Shown: positions 54,833 to 63,669 of the stretch, one piece after another
Numbering within the stretch: position 1 is the first letter of the stretch
Layout: each line of letters starts with the position of its first letter
Assembly (NCBI RefSeq): GCF_900101545.1
Contig: NZ_FMZU01000024.1
Coordinates: forward strand, 57,194 to 121,193
From: Variovorax sp. CF079
Lineage (GTDB): Bacteria > Pseudomonadota > Gammaproteobacteria > Burkholderiales > Burkholderiaceae_C
Length of the DNA: 64,000 nt
Reading direction: 5' to 3'
The notes under the pieces: model-generated
What the model saw: the letters and a program-made list of their open reading frames with translations, nothing else
The model's database searches: none
What the model was told of the DNA's origin: nothing
Position numbers and translations under genes: made by a program

Positions 54833-57088
54833 TCATCGGTCGCCCTTTCCGGCTCGCAGTCTCAGCGAGTTGGCGATGACGCTGACCGATGACAGTGCCA
54901 TCGCCGCCGCCGCCACGACCGGCGACAACAGCAGGCCGAAGAACGGATACAGAACACCGGCGGCGATCGGGATGCCGGCGACGTTGTAGGCGAATGACAA
55001 GAAGAGGTTCTGGCGGATGTTTCTCATCGTCGCCTTCGAAAGCAGGCGGGCCCGAACGATGCCCATCAAGTCGCCTTTCAGCAGCGTGACGCCGGCACTT
55101 TCCATTGCCACGTCGGTGCCGGTCCCCATCGCGATGCCTACGTCCGCTGCGGCCAGGGCGGGTGCGTCGTTGACCCCGTCCCCCGCCATCGCGACCACCC
55201 TGCCCTGCGCCTTCAGCCGCTGGACAACGGATGCCTTGTCCTCGGGGAACACTTCCGAGATGACCTCGACGATACCCAACTCCCGCCCCACAGCTTCCGC
55301 CGTCGTCTTGCCATCGCCGGTCAGCATGACGATACGGACGCCGGCATCGCGCAGGGCCTTGAGAGCCTGCGGGGTTGTGGCCTTGATGGGGTCGGCGATG
55401 GCGACGAAACCGGCAAGACGACCATCGAGTCCCACGAAGATGACCGTCGCCGACCTCGAACGCTGGGACTCTGCCTGCGCGGCCAGCGCGGCCACATCGA
55501 TGCCCTGCTCCGCGAGGAACTTGGCGCTCCCGCAAACCACGCGTGAACCGTCAACGACACCGACCACGCCCTTGCCGACGGGCGAGTCGAAGTCGCTGAC
55601 GGACGACAGCGTCAGTTTGCGGTCCCGCGCCTCGGCCACGATGGCGGCGGCCAGCGGATGTTCGCTCGCACGCTCGACGCTGGCGAGCTTCTGCATCACC
55701 GCAGCCGCATCGAACCCGGCGGCCGGCGCGACCTGGACTACCTTCGGACTACCTTCGGTCAAGGTACCGGTCTTGTCGACCACCAGCGTGTCGACCTTCT
55801 CCATGCGCTCCAGCGCCTCGGCATCGCGGATGAGCACGCCCTGTTGCGCGCCGCGGCCCACGCCCACCATGATGGACATTGGCGTCGCCAGCCCCAGCGC
55901 ACACGGACAGGCAATGATGAGCACCGCAACCGCCGCGATGAGCGCGTAGGAGAAGGCTGGGCTAGGACCCCAGACGAGCCAGGCGACAAACGTCAGCACA
56001 GCGACCGCCATCACCGCCGGCACGAACGCCCCTGCCACCTGGTCGGCCATGCGCTGGATCGGCGCGCGGCTTCTTTGCGCGGCAGCCACCATATGGACGA
56101 TCTGCGAGAGCAACGTATCGGCGCCCACCTTCTGCGCGCGCATGACGAAGCCGCCGGTCTGGTTGAGCGTTCCCGCGGTGACCTTGGAGCCAGGCGCTTT
56201 TGCGACCGGCATCGGCTCTCCGGTGATCATCGACTCGTCGACCGTGCCCCGGCCCTGCGTCAACTCGCCGTCGACCGGCACCTTCTCGCCCGGGCGAACG
56301 CGCAGCAGCTCACCGACCTGGACGATGTCGAGCTGAACCGTCTCGTCGGACCCATCCGGCTTCACCCGAATGGCCGTCTTGGGTGCGAGTTCGAGCAGGG
56401 CGCGAATGGCGCCCGAGGTCTTCTCGCGAGCGCGCAGCTCCAGGACCTGCCCCAGCAACACCAGCACTGTAATCACCGCCGCGGCCTCGAAGTAGGTGGC
56501 CACCGCACCATCTGGCAGGCGGAACTGCGAAGGATACAGCTGGGGCGCGAGCGTGCCAGCGATGCTGTAGACCCAGGCCACGCCGGTCCCGAGCGCGATC
56601 AGGGTGAACATGTTCAGACTCCGGTTCTTGACGGAGAGCCACGCTCGCACGAAGAACGGCCAACCGGCCCATAGCACCACGGGCGTTCCGAACACAAGCT
56701 GCGCCCAGTTCGAGGCCTGCTGTCCGATCAGGTGATGGATATCGACCAAGTGCGCGCCCATCTCCAGCACAAACACCGGAAGGGTGAGCACCAGGCCACC
56801 CCAGAAGCGACGCGTCATGTCCCTCAACTCGGGGCTATCGCCCGTCTGGGACGTGGCCATCACCGGCTCGAGCGCCATGCCGCAGATGGGACAGTTCCCC
56901 GGCCCCATCTGGCGCACCTGCGGATGCATGGGACACGTGTACTCGGCGTCCTTGGCATTCGCCTTTGGCGTCATCGTTGACGGAGACGACGCTTGGCCTG
57001 GCTGCACCCCGTGGTCGCGATGGCCGCCCTGATGCGTCGCGTGGTGGTGCGCGTGAAGGTCGGCCGAGGTGTCGGAGGTCGATGGCAT
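54833..57088 (-). CDS. P1B-type Cu/Ag-translocating ATPase with His-rich N terminus
   Basis: 751 residues. A His-rich stretch (about 12-26) and a zinc-ribbon-like metal-binding region (CPMHP at 52-56, CPICGM at 66-71) replace the usual CxxC HMA domain. Then eight membrane segments with CPC in IIACPCALG, the actuator TGEPMPVAK, DKTGTLTEG (phosphorylated Asp), SEHPLA (SEHP motif) and GDGVNDAPALA. This layout is typical of SilP/CopA-like efflux pumps. The start MPSTSD is chosen because it precedes the His-rich segment. Confidence 0.92.
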   Translation of the reverse strand: MPSTSDTSADLHAHHHATHQGGHRDHGVQPGQASSPSTMTPKANAKDAEYTCPMHPQVRQMGPGNCPICGMALEPVMATSQTGDSPELRDMTRRFWGGLVLTLPVFVLEMGAHLVDIHHLIGQQASNWAQLVFGTPVVLWAGWPFFVRAWLSVKNRSLNMFTLIALGTGVAWVYSIAGTLAPQLYPSQFRLPDGAVATYFEAAAVITVLVLLGQVLELRAREKTSGAIRALLELAPKTAIRVKPDGSDETVQLDIVQVGELLRVRPGEKVPVDGELTQGRGTVDESMITGEPMPVAKAPGSKVTAGTLNQTGGFVMRAQKVGADTLLSQIVHMVAAAQRSRAPIQRMADQVAGAFVPAVMAVAVLTFVAWLVWGPSPAFSYALIAAVAVLIIACPCALGLATPMSIMVGVGRGAQQGVLIRDAEALERMEKVDTLVVDKTGTLTEGSPKVVQVAPAAGFDAAAVMQKLASVERASEHPLAAAIVAEARDRKLTLSSVSDFDSPVGKGVVGVVDGSRVVCGSAKFLAEQGIDVAALAAQAESQRSRSATVIFVGLDGRLAGFVAIADPIKATTPQALKALRDAGVRIVMLTGDGKTTAEAVGRELGIVEVISEVFPEDKASVVQRLKAQGRVVAMAGDGVNDAPALAAADVGIAMGTGTDVAMESAGVTLLKGDLMGIVRARLLSKATMRNIRQNLFLSFAYNVAGIPIAAGVLYPFFGLLLSPVVAAAAMALSSVSVIANSLRLRAGKGDR

Positions 57089-57162
57089 GTTCTTTCCCGC
57101 GAAATTGATGCAGTCTGTGCCTTCCCACGGGGGGAAGGTCAAGCCGCTCCTCGGTGCTTGCT

Positions 57163-57474
57163 TCAGCCCGAAGACGGGGCAACGAGCAGGTAAGCCACCG
57201 ATCCGAGAGTTGCCAGCAAGCCGGCCCAGCATGCCCAGAACACGGCGAGCTCCCACCACTGCGGTTCGCGCTCGCCGATCTCCAGCCGATGCTTGAGCGT
57301 CATACCCGCGCCGTGCAGCAGCACGCCGGCGCCGAGCAAGGGCAGCGCGAATCGCTGCATCGGCATCGGCGCGAGCAACCCCAGACCCAGTCCGAGGACG
57401 GTGGCGCCGATGCCAGACAGCAGCTCGGCGCTCTTGATGCGAGCCGAAACGCTAGGCATGCCGATGGCGAGCAC
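57163..57474 (-). CDS. Small three-helix membrane protein
   Basis: 103 residues from a GTG, or 98 from the ATG at 57459. Three hydrophobic segments (about 18-38, 42-58, 74-97). No recognised family. It overlaps the end of the isoprenylcysteine methyltransferase-like gene, so it is coupled to the metal-related operon. Confidence 0.6.
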   Translation of the reverse strand: MLAIGMPSVSARIKSAELLSGIGATVLGLGLGLLAPMPMQRFALPLLGAGVLLHGAGMTLKHRLEIGEREPQWWELAVFWACWAGLLATLGSVAYLLVAPSSG

Positions 57475-58105
57475 GCCCCCATGAGGGAAGAAAGCGCGGT
57501 GTCACCGCTGCGTATGCCCGCCATGGGCCTCCGAACTCGCGCTCCGAATCGCGCTCTTCGGACATCGCCAGCCGAACGTACATCACGACCAGGACCGGGA
57601 ACATAGCGAGCGTCAGCACCGTTGGCCACTGAAGCAGAAAGCCGAACATGATGAGAACGAACGCAACGTACTGCGGATGCCGGATGAAGCAATATGGGCC
57701 GGCTGTCGCGAGTTCGTGTCGTCGCTGCGCGTAGTACAACACCTGCCACGCCTTGGACAACAGCGCGAAGCCGGCGAAGATGGCAACGAAGCTCAGGATA
57801 TGCAACACGCCGCTGTGCGGATTGCCGTGCTGACCAGTGAACAGCCACCACAGGTGTCCTGCCTCGTGCCCGAACAGGTTGACATTGGGGAACTTGGCGC
57901 CGAGCCAGCCGGACAACAGGAAAATCGTCAGCGGGAAGCCGTACATCTCCGCAAAGAGCGCCACGATGAAGGCCGAGTACGCACCGAAGCTCCTCCAGTC
58001 CCGAAGCGTGGTCGGCTTGAAGAAGCTGTAGGCGAACCCCACGAAGATGAAGGAGTTCAGCAATACCAGGCCCCAGAGGCCGTAGTCATTGTTGGCGCTG
58101 TTCAT
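57452..58105 (-). CDS. Isoprenylcysteine methyltransferase (ICMT/PEMT)-like membrane protein
   Basis: 217 residues, five to six hydrophobic segments. The C-terminal GPYCFIRHPQYVAFVLIMFGFLLQWPT and a late EERDSEREFGGPWRAY are the SAM-binding signature of PEMT/ICMT-like methyltransferases. In bacteria such genes are often near metal-resistance ATPases, with unknown substrate. Its start overlaps the DUF2933 gene. Confidence 0.88.
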   Translation of the reverse strand: MNSANNDYGLWGLVLLNSFIFVGFAYSFFKPTTLRDWRSFGAYSAFIVALFAEMYGFPLTIFLLSGWLGAKFPNVNLFGHEAGHLWWLFTGQHGNPHSGVLHILSFVAIFAGFALLSKAWQVLYYAQRRHELATAGPYCFIRHPQYVAFVLIMFGFLLQWPTVLTLAMFPVLVVMYVRLAMSEERDSEREFGGPWRAYAAVTPRFLPSWGRARHRHA

Positions 58106-58337
58106 TGTCCTGCTCCCGTGGGTTGTGGCCTCGAGAATGCCCGCCATGGCGGTGCCCGTGATGCATGAAGACGTGCATCAACGGACAGGCAAGCACGAGA
58201 AGGAATGGAAGCACCCCGAGCAAATGCGCCCGGTGCTCGGTGTACAGGAAGAAGCCGCCGACGAGCGCGACGACAAGCAGGGCGATTCCGCCGGGCGAGC
58301 GCCAGAATGTCGGCGATTCGTTGTTTCGCGTATCCAT
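58086..58337 (-). CDS. DUF2933-family small membrane protein
   Basis: 83 residues from MDTRNN (GGAGG at seven bases; a GTG six bases upstream is less likely). Two hydrophobic segments, then the His-rich HVFMHHGHRHGGHSRGHN tail typical of DUF2933. These proteins occur in copper and silver resistance clusters. It overlaps the methyltransferase-like gene by 20 bp. Confidence 0.88.
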   Translation of the reverse strand: MDTRNNESPTFWRSPGGIALLVVALVGGFFLYTEHRAHLLGVLPFLLVLACPLMHVFMHHGHRHGGHSRGHNPREQDNEQRQQ

Positions 58338-58362
58338 CTCCACGCCTCCATGACCGAGGACG

Positions 58363-58794
58363 CTACCTGGCTGCCGGAGGCTTCGCCGCTTCCCGGTCCA
58401 TCATCATCTGCATCATCATTTCCATCATGTCCATGCGGCGCTCCATCATGTTTTGCTGCATGGGCGGCTCAGCCGGCATCGAGGACTTGCCGCCGTCTTG
58501 CCTCGGCATGCTGCTCCTCATCTGGCCCATCATGGTCATGCCGCCCTGCATCGCGCTCATGTGGTCCTTCATCAGCGCCGAACGCTCGGCGGGGGTCTTG
58601 GCGGCCTTCATCTTCTGATGCATGTCCTGCATCAGCTTCATTTGCTCGTCGACCTTGGCGGTGTCGGCCTTCGCTGCGGTGTTCGCGGGGTGATGCGCGG
58701 CGTGTTCATCCGCCTTTTTGGCTCCCGCCCCTGGGAACGATGAACAACCGGCAAGCGACATCAGCGCTGCGGTGATCAGGATCATCTTCTTCAT
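58363..58794 (-). CDS. Met- and His-rich lipoprotein
   Basis: 143 residues. A lipobox (MSLAGC, Cys17) ends a short signal peptide. The mature protein is His-containing at the start and very rich in Met toward the C terminus (MMERRMDMMEMMMQMMMDRE), a pattern of Cu(I)/Ag(I)-binding periplasmic proteins. It lies at the head of the ATPase-ICMT-DUF2933 operon and behind an FNR/DNR-type promoter. Start MKKMILI. Confidence 0.82.
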   Translation of the reverse strand: MKKMILITAALMSLAGCSSFPGAGAKKADEHAAHHPANTAAKADTAKVDEQMKLMQDMHQKMKAAKTPAERSALMKDHMSAMQGGMTMMGQMRSSMPRQDGGKSSMPAEPPMQQNMMERRMDMMEMMMQMMMDREAAKPPAAR

Positions 58795-58841
58795 TTCAGT
58801 TCCATTCGATGCGAATGCAAAATTGGTGGCAATCGCCAAGA

Positions 58842-58882
58842 GCATGCTCGCTGCAGTTGCTTGCTTCCTTGACGAATATCAA
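58842..58882 (-). promoter_or_regulatory. FNR/DNR-type promoter between the lipoprotein and DUF1275 genes
   Basis: TTGAC-GAAT-ATCAA at 58869-58882. On the minus strand a CATGCT -10 hexamer at 58847-58842 is 28.5 bp from the box centre. On the plus strand no comparable -10 is visible, so it most likely serves the lipoprotein operon. Confidence 0.6.
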
Positions 58883-58975
58883 TCGCGCGGCCTGATGCAA
58901 CATCTGTGCGGAGCTTCCGTTCGCTACCACCAGGATCTATTGCCGAACGCGTAACATCTGGATTTCTCCATCGAA

Positions 58976-59761
58976 ATGCCCATCAACTACGCTAGGCGCC
59001 TTACAGGTCGAAAACGAACCGCGAATGCGAATCGCCACCTGGGATTCGCATTGGCGTTCGTGGCTGGGGCCATCAATGCCGGTGGGTTCCTGGCCGTCCA
59101 GCAGTACACCTCTCACATGACGGGCATCGTCTCTTCGATGGCCGACAACCTTGTCCTGGGCGTATACGACGTGGTGCTCAGCGGCGCGGGCGGGCTGTTG
59201 TCGTTCCTCGCAGGCGCTGCAAGCTCGGCGGTCCTGGTCAACTACGCACGGCGCCGCCGAATGCACAGCGAGTACGCGCTGCCGCTGTTGACGGAGGCCT
59301 CCTTGCTGATCTGCTTCGGCGTCCTTGGCGCCCGACTGTCCGATATGCGAGGCCTTTTTGTTCCAGTGACGGTGATGCTTCTCTGTTTCATCATGGGACT
59401 GCAGAACGCGGTGATCACCAAGCTGTCGCACGCCGAAATTCGAACCACCCACCTCACCGGCATCGTGACCGACATCGGCATCGAGCTTGGGAAGTTGTTC
59501 TATCGAAATGCCGCCGGCCCGCCTTCACATCTGCGCGTCATGGCCAACCGAGACCGCCTGCGCGTTCTCACGCTTCTCGTTGTTTTCTTCTTTGCCGGCG
59601 GTGTGCTTGGCGCTGTCGGCTTCAAGTACGTCGGCTACGTCTCGACCGTGCCTCTCGCCCTGGTACTGCTGGGGCTTGCGATGGTTCCGGCGGCCGACGA
59701 TCTGACGACTCTTGCGCGCCGCTGGGGCCGCGCGGCCAGGCAATCGCGAAAGGGGGGTTGA
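58976..59761 (+). CDS. DUF1275 (YoaK-type) membrane protein
   Basis: 261 residues, six hydrophobic segments. FVAGAINAGGFLAVQQYTSHMTGIVSS and MGLQNAVITKLSHAEIRTTHLTGIVTDIG are the paired repeats of the DUF1275/YoaK family, a presumed transporter of unknown substrate. Divergent from the lipoprotein gene across the FNR-type box. No ribosome-binding site stands out. Confidence 0.9.
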   Translation: MPINYARRLTGRKRTANANRHLGFALAFVAGAINAGGFLAVQQYTSHMTGIVSSMADNLVLGVYDVVLSGAGGLLSFLAGAASSAVLVNYARRRRMHSEYALPLLTEASLLICFGVLGARLSDMRGLFVPVTVMLLCFIMGLQNAVITKLSHAEIRTTHLTGIVTDIGIELGKLFYRNAAGPPSHLRVMANRDRLRVLTLLVVFFFAGGVLGAVGFKYVGYVSTVPLALVLLGLAMVPAADDLTTLARRWGRAARQSRKGG

Positions 59762-60006
59762 CGCCCTCCTCTCGCGAGCGCCGGTGACTCGTGCGCGACG
59801 TCCTGGGACGCATCGAACTCCCTACAACTCCCTACTGCACCAGCACCACGTCCGGCAAGACTACCTGAGGGTCAGGGCAACCAGGGGCACGATCGCCTAC
59901 CGCCGACACAACGTCCGCGATGGAAATGCCCTCTCCGCCCGAGGCGGTCCAGCCGCATCGCACCCGGCGACGGATGTCCTCCGGGCGCATTGGCCGTTGG
60001 ACGACA

Positions 60007-60591
60007 TCAACTGGATGCGCCCAACCCGATCGGTGCAGGCACTGCGTTGACAATGCGCGTGAAGAGCGCGCGGTAGTCCGCTTCAGGTTCGCATCCGGTC
60101 AATGGATCGCGGTTGGTGCTGAATGCCTCGTCGAGGTCTGCCCAATCGTCTTCGGTGAGCACCCGTTCGGCCAACGGCAGGATCTCCCTTTCTTCCATCG
60201 CCATGTGAGCAAGATAGAAGTCAACATAGCGCTCTGCCGCCTCCTCGAAAGCCTGCCGGCGCGGCTCGCCGATCATCTCGAAGCCGAGCAAGGCGTGTTC
60301 GACCTCGCGGATTCTTCGCTCGCCACGCGCATGGTCGTCGTCCAGGCGATCGAGCAGTTCGCGCGAAAGCGGTGTCCGCGCACGCAGCTTCGGAAACAGC
60401 AACTCCGACTCCTTGCGGTGGTGCCGCTTCTCGGGAAACTCGTCGACGTAGAACAGCATCGCCCGCAGCGCGCCGAAGTCAGGCAGCGTGCCTTGCCGTC
60501 GATGCTGCGCCAAGAGCAGCAGGACGGAACGCAGCATGGCCGACAGGGCGGAGTGCTCGTCGCAGATGATTCTGGTGGTGGTGTGAGTCAT
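60007..60591 (-). CDS. Haemerythrin-domain protein
   Basis: 194 residues. A close paralogue of the protein at 14273-14917 (TRIICDEHSALSAMLRS, QHRRQGTLPDFGALRAML, FYVDEFPEKRHHRKESELLFP, AHMAMEEREILPLAE). Di-iron ligands are in the canonical order. The FNR-type box upstream and its paralogue's operon suggest NO-related induction. The gap from 59762 to 60006 holds no gene. Confidence 0.9.
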   Translation of the reverse strand: MTHTTTRIICDEHSALSAMLRSVLLLLAQHRRQGTLPDFGALRAMLFYVDEFPEKRHHRKESELLFPKLRARTPLSRELLDRLDDDHARGERRIREVEHALLGFEMIGEPRRQAFEEAAERYVDFYLAHMAMEEREILPLAERVLTEDDWADLDEAFSTNRDPLTGCEPEADYRALFTRIVNAVPAPIGLGASS

Positions 60592-60639
60592 ACAAATCCT
60601 TGGAAGGCTCTAGACTCCCATGGAGTTCGGGACGCGGCC

Positions 60640-60653
60640 TTGCTGCAGATCAA
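60640..60653 (-). promoter_or_regulatory. FNR/DNR-type box upstream of the haemerythrin gene
   Basis: On the minus strand TTGAT-CTGC-AGCAA (60653-60640): first half perfect, second four of five. The -10 at the expected spacing is weak; TCTAGA at 60614-60609 is a little further. It may also face the NUDIX gene. Confidence 0.5.
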
Positions 60654-60707
60654 ATGAACGTCGCTTCGACCTGCGCAAGGTCCCAGCGCATGGTCCAATG
60701 CGCGCAG

Positions 60708-61169
60708 ATGGCGAAGCGAAGTGCTGGACTGCTCATGTACCGTCGCAATGACGGCGTGCTCGAGGTGCTGCTGGTGCATCCCGGTGGGCCATTCTGGGCG
60801 CGGCGTAACGAGGGTGCATGGTCCTTTCCGAAGGGCGAATACGACAGTGGCGTCGAGACTGCCCTTGACGCCGCCAAACGGGAATTCACCGAGGAGACCG
60901 GCTTTGCGCCCGGCACGCGCCACGTGAGCCTGGGAGAGGCTCGCCAGCGCAGCGGCAAGCTCGTATCGGCCTGGGCCTTCGAAGGCGATTGCGATCCGCA
61001 GGCGCTCGAATCCAACACCTTCGAGCTCGAATGGCCGCCGCGATCAGGCAACTTCAAGAACTTCGCGGAAGCAGACCGGGCTGCCTGGTTCACGATGGCT
61101 GCAGCACGCAAAAGCATCCTTCCGGGGCTGGTCGTTTTCATCGACCGGCTCGAAGCGCTCAGCGCGTGA
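60708..61169 (+). CDS. NUDIX hydrolase
   Basis: 153 residues from MAKRSAGLL. FPKGEYDSGVE followed by LDAAKREFTEETGF is the Nudix box of the bis(5'-nucleosyl)-tetraphosphatase-like branch. The extra residue between the first Gly and Glu is normal in this branch. WSFPKGEYD and FARxGxxLVSAW-like strands support the fold. The likely substrate is a dinucleoside polyphosphate or another nucleotide. Its stop overlaps that of the HtrA gene (convergent). Confidence 0.85.
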   Translation: MAKRSAGLLMYRRNDGVLEVLLVHPGGPFWARRNEGAWSFPKGEYDSGVETALDAAKREFTEETGFAPGTRHVSLGEARQRSGKLVSAWAFEGDCDPQALESNTFELEWPPRSGNFKNFAEADRAAWFTMAAARKSILPGLVVFIDRLEALSA

Positions 61170-62553
61170 GCCCGACGGGCGGCGTCACCGGCACGAAGGT
61201 CGTGATAGAACCGCGCCGGATCAGCAGGGCCACGGTCTCGCCCTGCCGGACCGATTCGAGCGCTCTGTCCAGATCGCTGATCCCGGAGACGCCGACATCG
61301 TTGACAGCCAGGATCACGTCACCGAAGCGAAGACCTGCCCGCTGGGCGGATCCCGAAGTGGAACTCACATAGAGTCCTGGTTCGAGCAGCCCGCCCGTCT
61401 GCTTGGCTGTGCGCTCGACCAGGTCGAGTCCCAGTCGCGGCTCGCGTCCGTCGCGGGAGGCGACGCGCTGCGGAAGATCGGGTGCGCTTTGCGCAACGGT
61501 GAGTTTCACCGTTAGCGGCGCCTTGCGACGCCAGATATTCAGCGTGATCGAAGCGCCGGGGCGGGCAGCCGCAACGCGCTGCTGGATTTCCGGGTAGGCC
61601 GTCGCCGTGTTGGTGTCGACGCCCAGCACGACGTCACCGCTGCGAAGGCCCGATTTCGCCGCCGGTCCGCCGGCATCGACACGCACGATCAGCGCCCCCA
61701 ACGCAGCGTCGAGCCCGAACGCGAGCGCAAGATCCGAGGTGAGCGCCTGAGTCCGGGCACCAATCTGCCCGCGCGTCACGCGCCCCGTCGACCGGAGCTC
61801 GGCGGCGACCCGCATGGCCGTGTCAATTGGCAGGCTGAACGACACCCCTAGATACCCGCCGCTCGCGGAATAGATCATCGAGTTCATCGCGACGACTTCG
61901 CCGCGCTTGTTAAAAAGAGGCCCCCCCGAATTGCCGGGATTGAGCGCGACGTCGGTCTGGATCAGGGGCTCGCCGGTGCCGCCGGGCAGGAAGCGCGGAT
62001 TGGCGCTCACCAAGCCGGCGGTCACGCTTTGCTCGAATCCGAATGGCGCCCCCAGCGCTGCCACCCATTCTCCGGCGCAGAGGCGCGCGCTGCTGCCGAT
62101 GGCAGCGACCGGCAGGTTTGTCGCGGCGATCTTCAGGAGCGCTACATCGGTGCGTCGGTCGAGCCCGACGACATCGGCCGGCCAACGACGCTGCCCGCCG
62201 ACGAGGACCGCTGTCTCCTGGGCCCCGAGCACCACGTGCGCGCTCGTCAGCACGTACCCGTCGGCGCTGACGACAATGCCCGACGCAGATGCGCGCTCCG
62301 ATCCCGGTCGGGATCGGGCCAGCATCCCGTTGTCATCGTTGTCGCCCCACTCTGTGCCTTGCCCGATCGCCAGCACGCTCACCACAGCCGGTGCCTGGCG
62401 TGCCACCGCTGCCACGAAGTCGACGCCCTGCTTCGGCGCGTCGGACGGGTCAAGACAGGGCCCGTCGCGAGGCCATGCATGCGTGGTGCCCAGTAACGCC
62501 AGTGCGCCGAGCGTCGCCGCCAGGACGCCGCGTGCGAACGGCTTGCTCAGCAT
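61159..62553 (-). CDS. HtrA/DegP-like periplasmic serine protease with two PDZ domains
   Basis: 464 residues. A signal peptide (1-26) is followed by a trypsin-like domain with H106 (TSAHVV), D136 (RRTDVALL) and S209 (NPGNSGGP), and two PDZ domains (about 275-360 and 375-460, with AGGPAAKSGLRSGDVVLGV and SGSAQRAGLRFGDVILAV). It degrades or refolds misfolded periplasmic proteins. It starts one base after the UspA stop. Confidence 0.92.
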   Translation of the reverse strand: MLSKPFARGVLAATLGALALLGTTHAWPRDGPCLDPSDAPKQGVDFVAAVARQAPAVVSVLAIGQGTEWGDNDDNGMLARSRPGSERASASGIVVSADGYVLTSAHVVLGAQETAVLVGGQRRWPADVVGLDRRTDVALLKIAATNLPVAAIGSSARLCAGEWVAALGAPFGFEQSVTAGLVSANPRFLPGGTGEPLIQTDVALNPGNSGGPLFNKRGEVVAMNSMIYSASGGYLGVSFSLPIDTAMRVAAELRSTGRVTRGQIGARTQALTSDLALAFGLDAALGALIVRVDAGGPAAKSGLRSGDVVLGVDTNTATAYPEIQQRVAAARPGASITLNIWRRKAPLTVKLTVAQSAPDLPQRVASRDGREPRLGLDLVERTAKQTGGLLEPGLYVSSTSGSAQRAGLRFGDVILAVNDVGVSGISDLDRALESVRQGETVALLIRRGSITTFVPVTPPVGLTR

Positions 62554-62554
62554 C

Positions 62555-62977
62555 TCAGCGCACCAGCAAGACCGGCACCGTGCATTGCGCCAACACCTTC
62601 GTGGCGACGGAGCCGAGCACGAGATTCTTCAACGCGCCGGCACCGTGCGATCCCATGACCAGCAGATCGAACTTTCCCGCTTCTGCGTACGCAGCGATCT
62701 CGTCGGCCGGATGGCCCACTTTGTGAACCAAGGCCGCCTCGATACCGTGCTCCGAAAGGAACGCTCGAATCGGCTCAAGCACCAGCCGCGCGTCATCTTC
62801 GTAGTAGCCATGAACGAGTTCGGGCCCCGCGAAGGCAGCAGCCCGGTGTGGTACCGGGAGAACCGCATAGAAAACCGTATAGGTGTGAGCCGCGCCCAGC
62901 CCGTCCTTGTGCGCTGTCAGGTAGGAGAGCATGCGCTTCGTGTAGTCGCTGCCATCCACTGCGAGAAGAATTTTCAT
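62555..62977 (-). CDS. Universal stress protein, UspA family
   Basis: 140 residues from MKILLAVDGS. The complete ATP loop GSHGAGALKNLVLGSVATKVL has the canonical G-2X-G-9X-GS spacing. It is translationally adjacent to htrA, so the two likely form an envelope/stress operon. Confidence 0.92.
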   Translation of the reverse strand: MKILLAVDGSDYTKRMLSYLTAHKDGLGAAHTYTVFYAVLPVPHRAAAFAGPELVHGYYEDDARLVLEPIRAFLSEHGIEAALVHKVGHPADEIAAYAEAGKFDLLVMGSHGAGALKNLVLGSVATKVLAQCTVPVLLVR

Positions 62978-63040
62978 GATGTTCCTTCGAATCGAAAGTC
63001 CCGGATGGCCTGATGTTCGTCGCGCGCTCATCGATTTCCT

Positions 63041-63081
63041 TTGCGCCAAATCAATATGCAGCGCGCCATCATTCCGATACT
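63041..63081 (+). promoter_or_regulatory. FNR/DNR-type promoter of the UspA gene at 63114
   Basis: TTGCG-CCAA-ATCAA at 63041-63054, with a GATACT -10 hexamer at 63076-63081, 28.5 bp from the box centre. This is nearly identical to the promoter at 10953-10993. Confidence 0.75.
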
Positions 63082-63113
63082 GACCGTCTCAACCTGCACC
63101 GAAGGAGCGCGTC

Positions 63114-63635
63114 ATGTACCAGCAGATCCTTGTTCCCATCGACGGCAGTCCGACATCGCGGCACGGCCTGGACGAGGCCATCCGCGTCGCCAAACTCACG
63201 CAAGGAAGGCTGCGGCTGCTCCATGTGATCGACGAACTGTCCTTCGCCCTCGCCATGGACGCCTACGCGGGATACGCCGGTGACTGGCTGAACGTGCTGC
63301 GCGAGAACGGCAGGCGCCTTCTCGATGAGGCCGCAGCCACCGCCCAGGCCGCCGGCATCGAAGCCGACAAGGTGTTGTGCGACAGTTTTGCGGGCTCGGT
63401 CCACCAGGTGGTCAATGCCGAAGCCGCCAAGTGGCCCGCAGACTTGATCGTCCTCGGCACCCACGGCCGCCGCGGGGTCGGCCGCGTCGTCATGGGCAGC
63501 AGCGCGGAGCACATCCTGCGCTATGCCTCGGTGCCGGTTCTGCTGGTTCGTGCGCCGGAGGGCGAATCGAAGGGCGAACCGGTCCAGGCGCCGACGAGTG
63601 TCAGCTTGCCGACCGGCGCGCTGGCCTTCGAGTGA
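63114..63635 (+). CDS. Universal stress protein, UspA family
   Basis: 173 residues from MYQQILVPIDGS. The nucleotide loop GTHGRRGVGRVVMGSSAEHIL is complete. The C-terminal tail after about 150 is Pro/Ser-rich and ends in GALAFE, like the paralogue at 11029. It has its own FNR/DNR-type promoter and a GAAGGAG ribosome-binding site, and is followed by a broken copy of the same family. Confidence 0.92.
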   Translation: MYQQILVPIDGSPTSRHGLDEAIRVAKLTQGRLRLLHVIDELSFALAMDAYAGYAGDWLNVLRENGRRLLDEAAATAQAAGIEADKVLCDSFAGSVHQVVNAEAAKWPADLIVLGTHGRRGVGRVVMGSSAEHILRYASVPVLLVRAPEGESKGEPVQAPTSVSLPTGALAFE

Positions 63636-63669
63636 TTGGATGCGCGTCGTCGCCTCACCAACACACGAA

